A stretch of 64,000 bases of DNA from Candidatus Freyarchaeota archaeon (GCA_030587365.1 JAUQZE010000003.1:1-64000); one strand, 5' to 3'; shown: positions 15,368 to 24,769, counted from the stretch's first letter. Made by a program: numbers and translations. Notes: a model not told the origin generated them from the letters alone.

Positions 15368-16090
15368 TCACATTTCTCTAGAAGAATAGAAAACTACGGC
15401 CCAAAGTATGAAAGACACTAGTGTCAGTCCGAAGCCGACGATTGGTGGTATTAAATGAATTATGCTGCCCACTAGGAAAGCTACCGCTCCTATGATGCTC
15501 AGGATTCCCGCAGCCATGGAAGCCGAGGGTATGTTGGTCGTTTCGCGTACACTTATACTAGCCGCACCAATTATTATGAAAGCCAAAGCGAGCACACCGA
15601 AACTTGCCCAAATAAAGTTAAAATTCGGTGTAGTCACAGAGATAACTGGAACATACACCTCGTCGAATGGTGCCACTGCGGACATGTACCCTGGTGTTGT
15701 ATTTCCAATAGTGATAAGCAGAGCTCCCGCTATGCCTCCGATAATGCCGAAGATGAGACCTACTACACCCGGGGCTCCTCCTCCAATTTTGTAAGTCCCG
15801 TAGAAACCTATGCCGATGAGAATGCCGGTCACAATGAGCAACATTGCCAATATAGACGATAATAAACCGAACAAAGGCCAGGACGAAAAAATCGGTTGTG
15901 GCCAAGGTCCGGTGTAAAGGGGTGTAGGAATCCATGAAATTACGGTATTGACGAATGGAGCTAATTCCACTAGGTAATTGTATATTTCGTTTAGTAATGT
16001 ATTGACACTAATGACCCACATTATACCTACAGCTGCCGTTATGGTTCCTATTATTCCTCCCACTGTACCTATGAGTAACGCTTTAGACAA
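15368..16090 (-). CDS. Multi-pass membrane protein, paralog B
   Basis: 240 residues, six or seven TM helices, same family as the proteins at 10163 and 26536: 'GIGFYGTYKIGGGAPGVVGL', 'ASMAAGILSIIGAVAFLVG', 'FILWAVVFYSSREM'. Start TTG 16090 follows AAAGGAGGTTGGAGA, the same 15 bases as paralog A. The external loop after TM1 is Pro/Trp rich ('PTPLYTGPWPQPIFSSWPLF') and is the most variable part among the copies. Function unknown. Confidence 0.75.
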   Translation of the reverse strand: MSKALLIGTVGGIIGTITAAVGIMWVISVNTLLNEIYNYLVELAPFVNTVISWIPTPLYTGPWPQPIFSSWPLFGLLSSILAMLLIVTGILIGIGFYGTYKIGGGAPGVVGLIFGIIGGIAGALLITIGNTTPGYMSAVAPFDEVYVPVISVTTPNFNFIWASFGVLALAFIIIGAASISVRETTNIPSASMAAGILSIIGAVAFLVGSIIHLIPPIVGFGLTLVSFILWAVVFYSSREM

Positions 16091-16184
16091 TCTCCAACCT
16101 CCTTTACTCCAGTATTAAAATTTACCCTCTATTTCTTGAGATTCTTAAAACATATATAATTTGTGGTCGTGACAATTATTCACA

Positions 16185-17768
16185 TTAGGTTATCGTTTTA
16201 TAGGCGTCGGAAAACAATTCGTAGAAGTCGTATAGTTTGAATCCGACTTCCTCTCCTCTTTCCTTCTTTTGATCCAGGACCTTCTTAAATTGTAGCATGC
16301 AGAATGGGCAGTTTGTTACCAGTCCGCTTACTCCGAATTCTTGGGCTATTTCTATTCTTCTGGTGGCTAGTCGGTCTGCGAGTTCTGGGAAGGCTGATCT
16401 TACTCCGCCTCCTCCTCCGCAGCACCAGCCGGACTTTGGGACTTTTACGAGTTCTATGTCTGGGATTTTTTCAATCAGGTTCAGGTATATTTCTTCTTCT
16501 AGTCCGCTTGCCATTATATGGCAGGGGTAATGGTACATTAGGTTTATCTTTGTTTTGTGGAGGTCTTTTGTGTTTAGTTTTATTTTCTTTTCCATATATT
16601 CTCCCACATCGTATATTTCGAAGTTTATCGGGATTCCGTATTCTTTAGCCAGTTTCGGGTAGTCTTTTCTAAAGGTGGAGTTGCATCCGGAGCAGCTTGT
16701 TAGGACTTTTTTGACGCCCTTCTCCGCGTACTCGTTGAATATGGTGAAGTTCTTTGTGACGAAGGGCTTCATGGCGTCCCTCTGTCCTGTCCTCATGAAG
16801 GGTGATCCACAGCACGTTTGGTTCTTTGGAAGGTAGACCGCCACTCGGTTATTTTGGAGTATGTCTATTATCGCCTTCGCGGAGCCCTGCATTCTCCGGT
16901 TTATTATGCAGCCGAGAAATAGTACGATTTCATCTTGGGGTTCACCGTCAAAGTTTTTAATGTATTCGGGGTGAAGGTCTAGGGCGGGAGTATCAACGAT
17001 GGGTACTGATCCTCCGGTTTCAAGCACGGATCGAACGATGGCTCTGTGTTGCGGTAAGGGTCCTACGCCCTCCACTACGCTCCTGTATCTTAGGTGTTCG
17101 ACTACGCTTCTCCGTATGTCGATTCTTCGGGGGCAGGCGACCTCACACTCCTGATCCACCGGGCATTTGAAAAGGCCCTGGTCCACAGTTTCCCTCAATC
17201 TTCCCTCACTGGCGTCGAGGGGGTCGCATATAAATCTGCACACTTCAACCAGAGCTGCGGGTCCTACAAAGGTGCGGTCGACATCCACTACATTGCAGTC
17301 TGAGTAGCAGGCGGCGCAGAGTATGCACTGTTTATTCTCTATCATGTGTTCCAGCTCTTCTGGTGGAACCTTAGGAATCCCGACGAATTTCCCTTCCGTA
17401 AGATTCGTGATTCGCCACGGTCGGACGGCTTTTACACTCTGGAAGAAGGGGTCTAGGTTCACGACGAGGTCCCTTATGACTTCCAAGTGGTCCAGTGGTT
17501 CCACTAGTACTGAACCGTCTACAGCCACATCTTGCACGAAGGTTTTACAAACTAACCCCGCTCTCCTGTTTATCCTCACGGCGCAGGAGCCGCATTGTCC
17601 CATTCTGCAGGACGATCTGAAGGTTAACGAGTCATCCAGATTCTCTTTGATGTGAAGTAGGGCTTCCAGTACCGTGGAGTCTTCGGTTACGTCTAAATCG
17701 TATTCCTCGTAGCGTGGTTCTGAATCCGTTTCGGGATTGAATCTAAAAACTTTAAACTTGACCTTCAT
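16185..17768 (-). CDS. tfrB: Fumarate reductase-type iron-sulfur subunit fused to CCG domains (TfrB-like)
   Basis: 527 residues. The N-terminal [2Fe-2S] ferredoxin domain has 'CRMGQCGSCAVRINRRAGLVC' in its shortened form 'CRMGQCGSC' near residue 55. A dicluster domain follows ('CILCAACYSDC' near 148, 'CPVDQECEVACPR' near 200). The C-terminal half holds two heterodisulfide-reductase-type CCG modules ('TCCGSPFMRTG', 'WCCGGGGGVRSAFPELADRL'). This fusion is the layout of thiol:fumarate reductase TfrB, which passes electrons from thiols (CoM/CoB in methanogens) to the flavoprotein. Its start lies 9 bases after the tfrA stop, so they form an operon. The thiol donor here is unknown. Its 3' end has two degenerate copies nearby. 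Confidence 0.85.
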   Translation of the reverse strand: MKVKFKVFRFNPETDSEPRYEEYDLDVTEDSTVLEALLHIKENLDDSLTFRSSCRMGQCGSCAVRINRRAGLVCKTFVQDVAVDGSVLVEPLDHLEVIRDLVVNLDPFFQSVKAVRPWRITNLTEGKFVGIPKVPPEELEHMIENKQCILCAACYSDCNVVDVDRTFVGPAALVEVCRFICDPLDASEGRLRETVDQGLFKCPVDQECEVACPRRIDIRRSVVEHLRYRSVVEGVGPLPQHRAIVRSVLETGGSVPIVDTPALDLHPEYIKNFDGEPQDEIVLFLGCIINRRMQGSAKAIIDILQNNRVAVYLPKNQTCCGSPFMRTGQRDAMKPFVTKNFTIFNEYAEKGVKKVLTSCSGCNSTFRKDYPKLAKEYGIPINFEIYDVGEYMEKKIKLNTKDLHKTKINLMYHYPCHIMASGLEEEIYLNLIEKIPDIELVKVPKSGWCCGGGGGVRSAFPELADRLATRRIEIAQEFGVSGLVTNCPFCMLQFKKVLDQKKERGEEVGFKLYDFYELFSDAYKTIT

Positions 17769-17777
17769 AAAGACACC

Positions 17778-19490
17778 TCAGTATTTCCTCTCCACCGGCT
17801 TAAACATGGTGATGACAACATTCTCATAGGTTATGACCGGTTCCTCTGGATGATAGTACATCACGATGTGCTTTGTCCAGTTCTCGTAGTCCCTGTGGGG
17901 GTAATCGATCCTGTAGTGGGCTCCCCGGGTTTCTCGTCTCGTTAATGCTGCCAGCGTTGTAGCTTCTGCCAAGTCCAGCATATTTCCCAATTCCAGCGCT
18001 AAGATGAACGAATTATTATAAATGGTGCTCTTATCTTCAACATGTATTTTGGTGTACTTCTTCTTCAGTTCCCTTATTTTCTTTAGGGCTTCCGTTAATC
18101 CCTTTTCGTTGCGGAATAGTCCGACCTTTTCCCACATTGTTTGTCTAAGCTCGTCTCTCAACTTGGGGGCGCTGTATTCTCCTCCATCATTTAGAATTTT
18201 GTACAGCCTATCCTCCTCATCCTTGATTTTTTCTTTGGGAACCAGTCTGAGCTCCTCATTTTTAACGTATTCACTGGCACGCATCCCCGCTTTTTTTCCA
18301 AAAACTACACACTCGGTTAGGGCGTTAGCTCCCTCCCTATTCGCCCCGTGGACGCTCACACACGCGACCTCTCCAGCAGCGAATAGACCCTTTATGGGAG
18401 TTTCGGTCCAAGTGTTTGTTTTTACTCCTCCCATCCAGAAGTGTTGACCCGGTACCACGGGGATAACGGCTTCCTTTATGTCTACCTTAGCAAATGTGCT
18501 TGCTAATTCCGCGAATTCTCCCAGCCTTCTTCTGAAGAAGCTTAAGGGTATGTTGGTGATTTCGAGAAGTTGTTCCAGCTCCTCCATCTTTAGGTGGGTT
18601 AGGTCTAGTCCGATGTATTTTCCTTCTATTCCTCGGCCCTCGTTTATCTCTGTTTGCATAGCTTGAGAAACCACATCTCTTGGTGCCAGCTCCATGAAGT
18701 TTGGAGCGTACCTCTCCATGAACCGCTCTCCTTTACTATTGATTAGTCTGCCTCCGATGACCCGGGCGGTCTCCGATATTAGTGTTCCTCGCGGGTAGAG
18801 GGTTGTGGGGTGAAACTGCACAAACTCTGGGTCTTTCAGAGGAACTCCCACCCTGTAAGCCATCGCCGTACCATCTCCTGTGCACGCGCTAGAATTAGTG
18901 GTTCTAGCATACACCCATCCAAAGCCACCGGTCGCCAATATCACAGCCTTCGACCTAATGGTGTGAAATTCTCCATTCCTAATCTCGTAAGCGGTTATAC
19001 CCCTGCACATATTGTCTTCGACTAGGATGGAGGTGGCGAACCATTCATCGTAAAAGGTAACTCCTCTCCTCCAGAGCTGCTCCTGTAAAGCCATTACCAG
19101 TTCACGTGCCCACTGGGACGAAACAATGATTCCAGTTTTCGTGCTCATGCCTCCGGGGCTAGCCCTGAGCACTTCTCCATCCCTGCCTCTGGAGTAAACG
19201 ACGCCCCAAGACTCCAGCCAGGGTATTTCAACCTCCGCCCCATCCGCCAGAACTTCCACAGCGTCCTGATCCGCCATGTAGTCGCTACCCTTGATGGTTT
19301 CCTGCAGGTACATCTCCTTCGGTTCGTTGGGTGCCGGCGGGAAGTGTAGAGCGCCGGTTGCCACACACGTGTGAGACCTTAAGGGATGAACCTTCGAAAC
19401 AACCGCCACATCCGTGTATTCACTGGCTTCCAGAGCGGCTCTGAGTCCGGCTAAACCGCCACCCACAATCGTGATATCATGGACAATCAT
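17778..19490 (-). CDS. tfrA: Fumarate reductase/succinate dehydrogenase flavoprotein subunit (TfrA-like)
   Basis: About 570 residues. FAD-binding N-terminus 'DITIVGGGLAGLRAALEASEY', then 'SHTCVATGALHFPP', 'LATGGFGWVYARTTNSSACTGDGTAM', here noted as 'ATGGFGWVYARTT', and 'FHPTTLYPRGTLISETARVI', with the substrate His/Arg region. 'GQHFWMGGVKTNTWTETP' and 'VSVHGANREGANALTE' complete the active site. The C-terminal domain ends 'RRETRGAHYRIDYPHRDYENW'. ATG 19490 is chosen over the upstream TTG because GAGGGAG precedes it by 6 bases. It reduces fumarate (or oxidises succinate) with tfrB as partner; no membrane anchor is encoded nearby, so a soluble enzyme is likely. Confidence 0.88.
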   Translation of the reverse strand: MIVHDITIVGGGLAGLRAALEASEYTDVAVVSKVHPLRSHTCVATGALHFPPAPNEPKEMYLQETIKGSDYMADQDAVEVLADGAEVEIPWLESWGVVYSRGRDGEVLRASPGGMSTKTGIIVSSQWARELVMALQEQLWRRGVTFYDEWFATSILVEDNMCRGITAYEIRNGEFHTIRSKAVILATGGFGWVYARTTNSSACTGDGTAMAYRVGVPLKDPEFVQFHPTTLYPRGTLISETARVIGGRLINSKGERFMERYAPNFMELAPRDVVSQAMQTEINEGRGIEGKYIGLDLTHLKMEELEQLLEITNIPLSFFRRRLGEFAELASTFAKVDIKEAVIPVVPGQHFWMGGVKTNTWTETPIKGLFAAGEVACVSVHGANREGANALTECVVFGKKAGMRASEYVKNEELRLVPKEKIKDEEDRLYKILNDGGEYSAPKLRDELRQTMWEKVGLFRNEKGLTEALKKIRELKKKYTKIHVEDKSTIYNNSFILALELGNMLDLAEATTLAALTRRETRGAHYRIDYPHRDYENWTKHIVMYYHPEEPVITYENVVITMFKPVERKY

Positions 19491-19773
19491 AAAATTCTCC
19501 CTCAGCCAACCATATTTCTGCAAAAAATATCACGGCTTACTATTATAGGTTTTATTTAGAAGATATAAGTTGCGATAACTGTGAAGGATTCAAAAACAAA
19601 TGTTTCCATCGTATGCTACCTTAGAATTATAGAACGGAATGCTCCATTAGCAAAATAATTAGTGGAACGCAGTCATCGTAAGTCAGCGTGAATCCAAAAT
19701 GAGGTTTGAAAAAGTTTAAATTGGATTTTGCGAAACTGGTTAACGCAAAAGGAAATAAGGAGAATAATGAAAA

Positions 19774-20184
19774 ATGAGTGAACGAACAACTGGAGTGCTG
19801 GTTGGTGGCGTAATAGCATTAATCGGCTCCATTTTCGGATTCTGGCTGGGTCTTGCGCTTTTGGGACTTGCGAATACTGCTGGTGTTACGAGTATGTTGT
19901 GGTTTATTAGTCCCGTGACGGCTATTGTAGCTAGTGTCGTTATGCCAACTGTTTCTGCGATTTGGCCGTGGATCGTTTTCACAGTAACCACTATAGCCCT
20001 TATATTCAGCATCATGCTAATAGTTGGGAAGTCTATCAAAGTAGCTGCAATCATAGTCCTTATCGCAGGGATACTCTCAATCATTCCAGTTGTGCTTCTT
20101 CCCGTGCAGATTAACTGGATAATTTCTGGTGGCTTCGAGTTGGTTGGTGCTATTATTGCCTTGGCGACTGGCGCATTAAAGTAA
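19774..20184 (+). CDS. Small four-helix membrane protein
   Basis: 136 residues with four TM helices: 'GVLVGGVIALIGSIFGFWLG', 'LWFISPVTAIVASVVM', 'IVFTVTTIALIFSIMLIVG', 'AIIVLIAGILSIIPVVLL', plus a short last one. 'IAGILSII' echoes the 'AAGILSIIG' helix of the larger membrane family at 10163/15368/26536, so it may be a short relative (DUF4064-like arrangement). ATG 19774 follows AAGGAG. Divergent from tfrA. Function unknown. Confidence 0.6.
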   Translation: MSERTTGVLVGGVIALIGSIFGFWLGLALLGLANTAGVTSMLWFISPVTAIVASVVMPTVSAIWPWIVFTVTTIALIFSIMLIVGKSIKVAAIIVLIAGILSIIPVVLLPVQINWIISGGFELVGAIIALATGALK

Positions 20185-20292
20185 AAAAACAGCAGCCTTT
20201 TTCTTTATTTTAATTATTTTAATCCCAGGTCCTTAGACAAAAATTTTTTGTTTTTGAAAATTTACAGTCATGAGAAATGGATTGCACCATCT

Positions 20293-20562
20293 TTAAGTGA
20301 ATTTTAGTACTAACCAGTGGCGTCTTGAAACTCTGAGGGCGACTTTGTTCTTACCATAAACTACTTGCTTGGCGTATCGCTCTATTTCCTCTACAATTGT
20401 GGCGTCGCTTCCCGCAAACTCTACTTTGAGTGGTAGGTGTTTAACTTTGAAGACGTTTCCACCAAGCCGGTAGTACTCAGCCCAAGGGCCTTCCAGCCTG
20501 AATCCCCTTTCAGCTAGGAGTTTCAGAACCTCCTCAGGAATTATCTCTGATAGTTCTAACAT
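20293..20562 (-). CDS. Small protein paired with a nucleotidyltransferase
   Basis: 89 residues: 'LLAERGFRLEGPWAEYYRLG' and 'FAGSDATIVEEIERYAKQ'. The alpha/beta pattern has no motif that I recognise. Its start overlaps the end of the nucleotidyltransferase gene by 7 bases, so the two are translationally coupled. Given the neighbour it may be the partner in a two-gene toxin-antitoxin-like module, which is inference. Confidence 0.55.
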   Translation of the reverse strand: MLELSEIIPEEVLKLLAERGFRLEGPWAEYYRLGGNVFKVKHLPLKVEFAGSDATIVEEIERYAKQVVYGKNKVALRVSRRHWLVLKFT

Positions 20563-21086
20563 TGTCTAACACCTAAACGCTTGGATAACTTGTTGAACTC
20601 TTTTAGCAGTCCGGCTTCTCTTATCCTCTTGCAGAGACGGTTGTAATCAATTCCCTCAGCTTTTCCCAAGACATCCTTCAAGTCCTCATAATCCCTACGG
20701 CCGAAAGCCATAAGTTTCGTTACAATTAAATCCTCTACGGAGGGCAGATAAAGATTCCCGTAGATCTGTTTCGAGAACTCGTGAAACTCCTTGTCATAAA
20801 TTAGCAGCGGCCCATTCACATCAATCTCGTATCCACCTGAAGTTTTCACCAAGAGACCCCAAACTCTCCACTGAACATTAAATCCACGCTTCCTTAACGT
20901 CTCTGCTATTTTTCCTCTTAACTCCTTAACATCACTAACGGATACCATGATGTCAATATCTTTCGTTGTTCTGTGAAGAAGATCATGAAGTATTAGTGCC
21001 CTCGCCCCAATCAGATAAGCGTAATAATTGAACTCTTCAAAGACTTTCAACAGCTCCTCAAATTCTTTTGGAACCTCGAACATCAA
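20556..21086 (-). CDS. Nucleotidyltransferase-fold protein
   Basis: 176 residues. 'YAYLIGARALILHDLLHRTT' then 'KDIDIMV' gives the GxxAL...DxD pattern of the minimal nucleotidyltransferase fold, and 'YEIDVNG' supplies a third acidic position. 'SVEDLIVTKLMAFGRRDYED' with the following 'DLKDV' matches the C-terminal part of the DUF6036/AbiEii-like group. First gene of a two-gene unit. ATG at 21086 or one codon later, after GGGTGA. Regulation or target unknown. Confidence 0.65.
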   Translation of the reverse strand: MMFEVPKEFEELLKVFEEFNYYAYLIGARALILHDLLHRTTKDIDIMVSVSDVKELRGKIAETLRKRGFNVQWRVWGLLVKTSGGYEIDVNGPLLIYDKEFHEFSKQIYGNLYLPSVEDLIVTKLMAFGRRDYEDLKDVLGKAEGIDYNRLCKRIREAGLLKEFNKLSKRLGVRQC

Positions 21087-21240
21087 ATCACCCTACCCAA
21101 AGTTTAAACTTGAAAATATTTAACCTTCACTACTTATTTTTCAATCTTCCCGAACAGCCCAAAATATGTCAAAAAGAGTAAATAAGGGTTAGTGCTCATG
21201 ATATTACCATTAGTAAAGTGGAATTGACAGAGGTGGTTTT

Positions 21241-21828
21241 GTGGCAAGATCTGAAGATTCTCCCCTAATCGGCCGCTGCGGAATTTACTGCGGTGCGTGT
21301 CCGTCTAATACAGGTATAACCCGTGAGGCAGCTAAAAAGCTTCAGAAGCTGCTTGACGAAACAAAAACAGGAGAAATAGCGTTCATAATGGGGATCGCAG
21401 ACAAGTATCCCATATTCCATGAGATCCTCACTCTCTTCGCAAATCAGCCCCCATGCTCAGGGTGCGGCTCCGAATCCCCGACGGCTTCCTGTGCCATAAG
21501 GAAGTGTTGCCTTGAGAAAGGCATATCCTCCTGCGCCGAGTGTGAGGAGTTTGAAGGATGTACAACTACACCAGAGGGCTTCGATCTCGATAAAGCAATC
21601 GGAGAACTATTCACGCAGATTAAATCAGGGGAACAGGAAGGCCCACCAGAGCTGCCAAAAAAGTTGTTCATGAAAATCATAACTCAGAGATATAATGGTT
21701 GGAACATTGAAAACCTCTGCATCATTAAGTCCAAGGGGTACACTGAATGGTTGAAAAAAATGGAGGAAGATGTAAAAAACGGCTTTTACACGGGCCATGT
21801 AATTCGAGAGAAAGAAGAGGGAAAATAA
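21241..21828 (+). CDS. DUF3795-type cysteine-rich protein
   Basis: 195 residues. 'GRCGIYCGACPSNTG' at the N-terminus, then 'PPCSGCGSESPTASCAIRKCC' in short form 'PPCSGCGSE', and 'GISSCAECEEFEGC' are the DUF3795 cysteine pattern, likely a metal-binding domain of unknown role. The C-terminal half is helical. Start GTG 21241 with GAGGTGG 5 bases upstream. Monocistronic. Confidence 0.8.
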   Translation: MARSEDSPLIGRCGIYCGACPSNTGITREAAKKLQKLLDETKTGEIAFIMGIADKYPIFHEILTLFANQPPCSGCGSESPTASCAIRKCCLEKGISSCAECEEFEGCTTTPEGFDLDKAIGELFTQIKSGEQEGPPELPKKLFMKIITQRYNGWNIENLCIIKSKGYTEWLKKMEEDVKNGFYTGHVIREKEEGK

Positions 21829-21915
21829 GGCAATAAGATGCATTTCAAATATGTTAAAAAGAACAGATAAAAAATGGACCGAAAACGTAGAATTTTTCAC
21901 TTTTTTACAGTATGT

Positions 21916-22617
21916 TCATAACTGGACTTTTTTCCACTGTTGTTCTAGTTCGCCGAGTGCTTCGTCTGGATTTTTTCTTATCCTTTTGCTCTTCCTATGC
22001 CTCTCTTGGAGTTTCTCGAACTCCTCTCTCTTCTTCTTGTACGCCTCGTAGCTCACTGTTGGCAGCAGAGCTTGAGCTTCAGCAAGAGTTATGTTAACGA
22101 CCATGGCGAGGCACTCCCCATACCTCACGACCTCGCTGTGCGTGCTCTTCTTCCCCGTGGTTTTCCTCACCCTGGTCTTCAGCCTGTTTATGAACTGTTC
22201 AAGTCCGTTGTTAGTTCTCGGAATATCCTTGTGGTCGTATGTGTAGAAGAGTCCCTCCCAGTAGCTCTCCGTTGTCTTCTTAACGTGTTGGTCGAACTCT
22301 GGGTCGTCTCCCATAAGCTCAATCTTCTTTCTCAACTTGGCTGCGACCCAACGTCCCTTCCTCTTCTTCTCCTCGCCCTCGGCAAGTATCCTCGCTATGT
22401 CGGCTACGTGCTGGAATCTTCTCTTCACCCTCTCGTACGTCTCCCTCTCCTCGCTAAGCACTCTCCCGATTTTTGTGTACATACATCTGAGGTACGGATC
22501 TTCCCTAGCTCTGAGGCATCTCTCTATACTCCTCATAATCTTTTCGAAGCCCTCGAAGATAACAACACCTCCTAGCTTCAGAGGATAGAGAGGCTTCGTG
22601 AGGAGGAAGGCCTTCAC
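21916..22617 (-). CDS. Transposase, C-terminal part (entered by -1 frameshift)
   Basis: The frame is open back to the A8 run at 22721-22728, so the part from there to 22617 also belongs to it. It has a basic helical core and 'PRTNNGLEQFINRLKTRVRK', which carries the likely catalytic Glu, then 'HSEVVRYGECLAMV'. The end is a coiled, Lys/Glu-rich tail. GTG 22617 has no ribosome site, so separate translation is unlikely; a fused product of about 520 residues is expected. Confidence 0.7.
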   Translation of the reverse strand: MKAFLLTKPLYPLKLGGVVIFEGFEKIMRSIERCLRAREDPYLRCMYTKIGRVLSEERETYERVKRRFQHVADIARILAEGEEKKRKGRWVAAKLRKKIELMGDDPEFDQHVKKTTESYWEGLFYTYDHKDIPRTNNGLEQFINRLKTRVRKTTGKKSTHSEVVRYGECLAMVVNITLAEAQALLPTVSYEAYKKKREEFEKLQERHRKSKRIRKNPDEALGELEQQWKKVQL

Positions 22618-22706
22618 ACACCCATAGTAGCCCTCAACAACCCTTAGATCTCTCCAAGAGTAATCTCCCTTTTTTACAGCCCTACACGCGTTCTTGTGGG
22701 GGCTTC

Positions 22707-23477
22707 TTATCCCCTTAATCTTTTTTTTAACTCTTTTTTTAGCGTTTGATCCTCTGAGGAGACGGGTTTGGCGACGTTCTTAAGGTAGTGGAACTGGGAG
22801 TACTGGTGGGGGACACCTGGGAGTAGATCCTTGACGGCGCGAACTATGCTCCTCTGCTTGTCGCTCACAACCCCCATAACTTTTATCCCTAGGGAGAGGA
22901 CCTCTTCTATGAGGGACTTGATTCCCTCGGTGTCGCCGACTTCGAGGTTTCTCGCTAGGATTGTGTTTCCGGATATGCAGTCTCTGAGTATGTAGAGGGT
23001 TTCGTTCCCCTTCTCTGGCTGGACTCCGTCTATTGCGAGCACCACCCCTCTCTTCCTCATGAGAGCTAGCTCCTCCCCCTCGGGTCTAGTTGAAATCAGA
23101 ATCATGTATAGGTTTGAGAGTTCTCTTACAACAGACTTGCTCACAACTATCCCGTATCCCCTCAGGTACTCACGTATCTGTTCCAGAGTCTGCTCCTTTT
23201 GGAACCTGAGCCAGCCGACCCGCGCTATCACGTCGAAGCCGTACTGCCGGTGCTTCAGGTTTACTAGGGGTCCCTTAATGGGAACTTCTCTCAGGGGGCA
23301 GGACTCGTTTTTACAGACAGCTACGTGGTAGACCACACGAAGAAAACCCTTGAGACTGATTACGTGCTTTCGACGGGTGGTGTAAATCCTTTCCAGAAGA
23401 GAGCCACAGGAGGGGCAGGTTGGAGACGGATGTACAGCAAGTTTAACAACTGAAGAGTAAACCTTACGCGGTTTCAA
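22707..23477 (-). CDS. Transposase, N-terminal part up to the slippery run
   Basis: 256 residues in the zero frame. N-terminal cysteines 'CPSCGSLLERI' and 'CKNESCPL' suggest a zinc ribbon. The first catalytic Asp is probably in 'GVVLAIDGVQPEKGNE' and the second in 'MGVVSDKQRSIV'. 'HQYSQFHYLKNVAKP' is the conserved H/Y helix. The frame ends at a stop shortly after an A8 run (complement of 22721-22728), where a -1 shift opens the downstream half. Confidence 0.75.
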   Translation of the reverse strand: MKPRKVYSSVVKLAVHPSPTCPSCGSLLERIYTTRRKHVISLKGFLRVVYHVAVCKNESCPLREVPIKGPLVNLKHRQYGFDVIARVGWLRFQKEQTLEQIREYLRGYGIVVSKSVVRELSNLYMILISTRPEGEELALMRKRGVVLAIDGVQPEKGNETLYILRDCISGNTILARNLEVGDTEGIKSLIEEVLSLGIKVMGVVSDKQRSIVRAVKDLLPGVPHQYSQFHYLKNVAKPVSSEDQTLKKELKKRLRG

Positions 23478-23696
23478 AACAACACCCTACATCAACACGC
23501 AAACCAAACAAATAAAACTAATTAAAGTCTGTTTATGTACCTATTCCTTTTTTATAATTGATTATGTTATTTTTTTAAATTTTATCCGCGAATTATTGTG
23601 AATATCGCAATAAATAATGTTTAATTTTGAGATATTTTTTTATATTAAATTCTTCTAACATACTTATAGCAGTGCCGGAAAAGGATTTGGAAAGGT

Positions 23697-24722
23697 TTGT
23701 GGGTGGTAATGCAAAAAAAGGTGGGTCTCCAAATCGTCATAATTCTATTTTTATTCGTTTTCTTAATCACACTGAGAATGCAGCAGAGTCAGAATCTGGT
23801 GCTTATTGTTTCGCTCTCACTAATGATTGCCTCTTTTCTCGGTGCGGGAGTTGTTCTGTATAGGTATAGAAAGAAGTATGTTATTTCTGTTAAGGCTTTG
23901 GCCAGTCTGGAGAACATTATTGTGGACCATACAGCCAGTGGCACTACTTTATGGGCTTTTGACTTTTTCGAAATGAGACAGCATACGATTATTGTTTCGG
24001 GATTTATAGCGGCAGTGAAGTCTTTTATGATTGAAATGCGTAAAGGCAATCTCAAGAAACTGGAGACAGAGTTTGGAACTTTTATAAAAGAGGACGGAGA
24101 TATTCTAACTGTTACCTGTATCACTAGTGGTAACACCGCCTCAGAGGAAAACTGGATTAGACAAAGACTGCAAAACTTTCTGTATATAGCTGAAGCCCGG
24201 CATCGGAATGATCTTCGAGAGTGGAGGGGTAATGCGTCAATTTTTGAAGAATCGTTCTTACAGATCATTTGTTCAGTGATTAATATCCCTAAAGCCTTGA
24301 AGCTTCAGAAGCAGAGAATCTTTAAGATGGAGAAGAAAAAAGACAGGCTTTATGAAGAACTTAAAAATTTTGATTCAAAGATAGATATCATTGGAACACA
24401 GTTTGAAAATGGAAAAATTAGTGAAGAAGAGTTTGAAGTCAGAAAGGCAAGGATTAAACAGGAATACAAAAGAATTCGTGAATACTATATCAATGCCTGT
24501 TTCTTACTATCAAGAGTAATTCGTGAACCAAAAGAAGTTAACATTAAAGTCTCGAAGAAGGTAGAAAGGATAAAGAATACTTTTCTTGAGATAAAAAGTG
24601 AAATTGACAATTTGCAGGTAAAAAAAATGGAGGGCGTTGTCACTCCAAAGGATATAAGAAATAAGAATAAACTTGAGGAAAAATTAACAGATCTCATCGA
24701 AAATCTAGATAAACTCGCGTAA
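23697..24722 (+). CDS. Membrane-anchored protein with longin/roadblock-like domain and coiled coil
   Basis: About 340 residues. Two N-terminal TM helices ('VGLQIVIILFLFVFLITL', 'LIVSLSLMIASFLGAGVVLY') are followed by an alpha/beta region of about 120 residues: 'RQHTIIVSGFIAAVKSFM', 'TEFGTFIKEDGDILTVTCI', 'ENWIRQRLQNFLYIAE'. Its pattern recalls longin or roadblock-like GTPase-regulator folds. The C-terminal 140 residues are charged coiled coil ('KKKDRLYEELKNFDSKIDII', 'IKSEIDNLQVKKMEG'). The likely start is ATG 23709 (MQKKVG) after GGGTGGT; TTG 23697 and GTG 23703 are alternatives. Fold assignment is by pattern and tentative. Confidence 0.6.
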   Translation: MWVVMQKKVGLQIVIILFLFVFLITLRMQQSQNLVLIVSLSLMIASFLGAGVVLYRYRKKYVISVKALASLENIIVDHTASGTTLWAFDFFEMRQHTIIVSGFIAAVKSFMIEMRKGNLKKLETEFGTFIKEDGDILTVTCITSGNTASEENWIRQRLQNFLYIAEARHRNDLREWRGNASIFEESFLQIICSVINIPKALKLQKQRIFKMEKKKDRLYEELKNFDSKIDIIGTQFENGKISEEEFEVRKARIKQEYKRIREYYINACFLLSRVIREPKEVNIKVSKKVERIKNTFLEIKSEIDNLQVKKMEGVVTPKDIRNKNKLEEKLTDLIENLDKLA

Positions 24723-24769
24723 TCATGCGAAAAAAGGGTAAGTATTTATTTCACTTTTTTACACTTGGG

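Larger units (their letters stand above)
21911..23543 (-). mobile_element. Insertion sequence with frameshifted DDE transposase
   Basis: About 1.63 kb. The outer ends carry imperfect inverted repeats: 21911-21927 and the complement of 23527-23543 agree at 12 of 17 positions (TA-G-T-CATAA...GAC). The transposase stop lies inside the left repeat. No clear target duplication is visible. The family is uncertain; the layout (zinc-ribbon-like N-terminus, then DDE core) would fit an ISL3/Mutator-like archaeal element. Confidence 0.65.
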
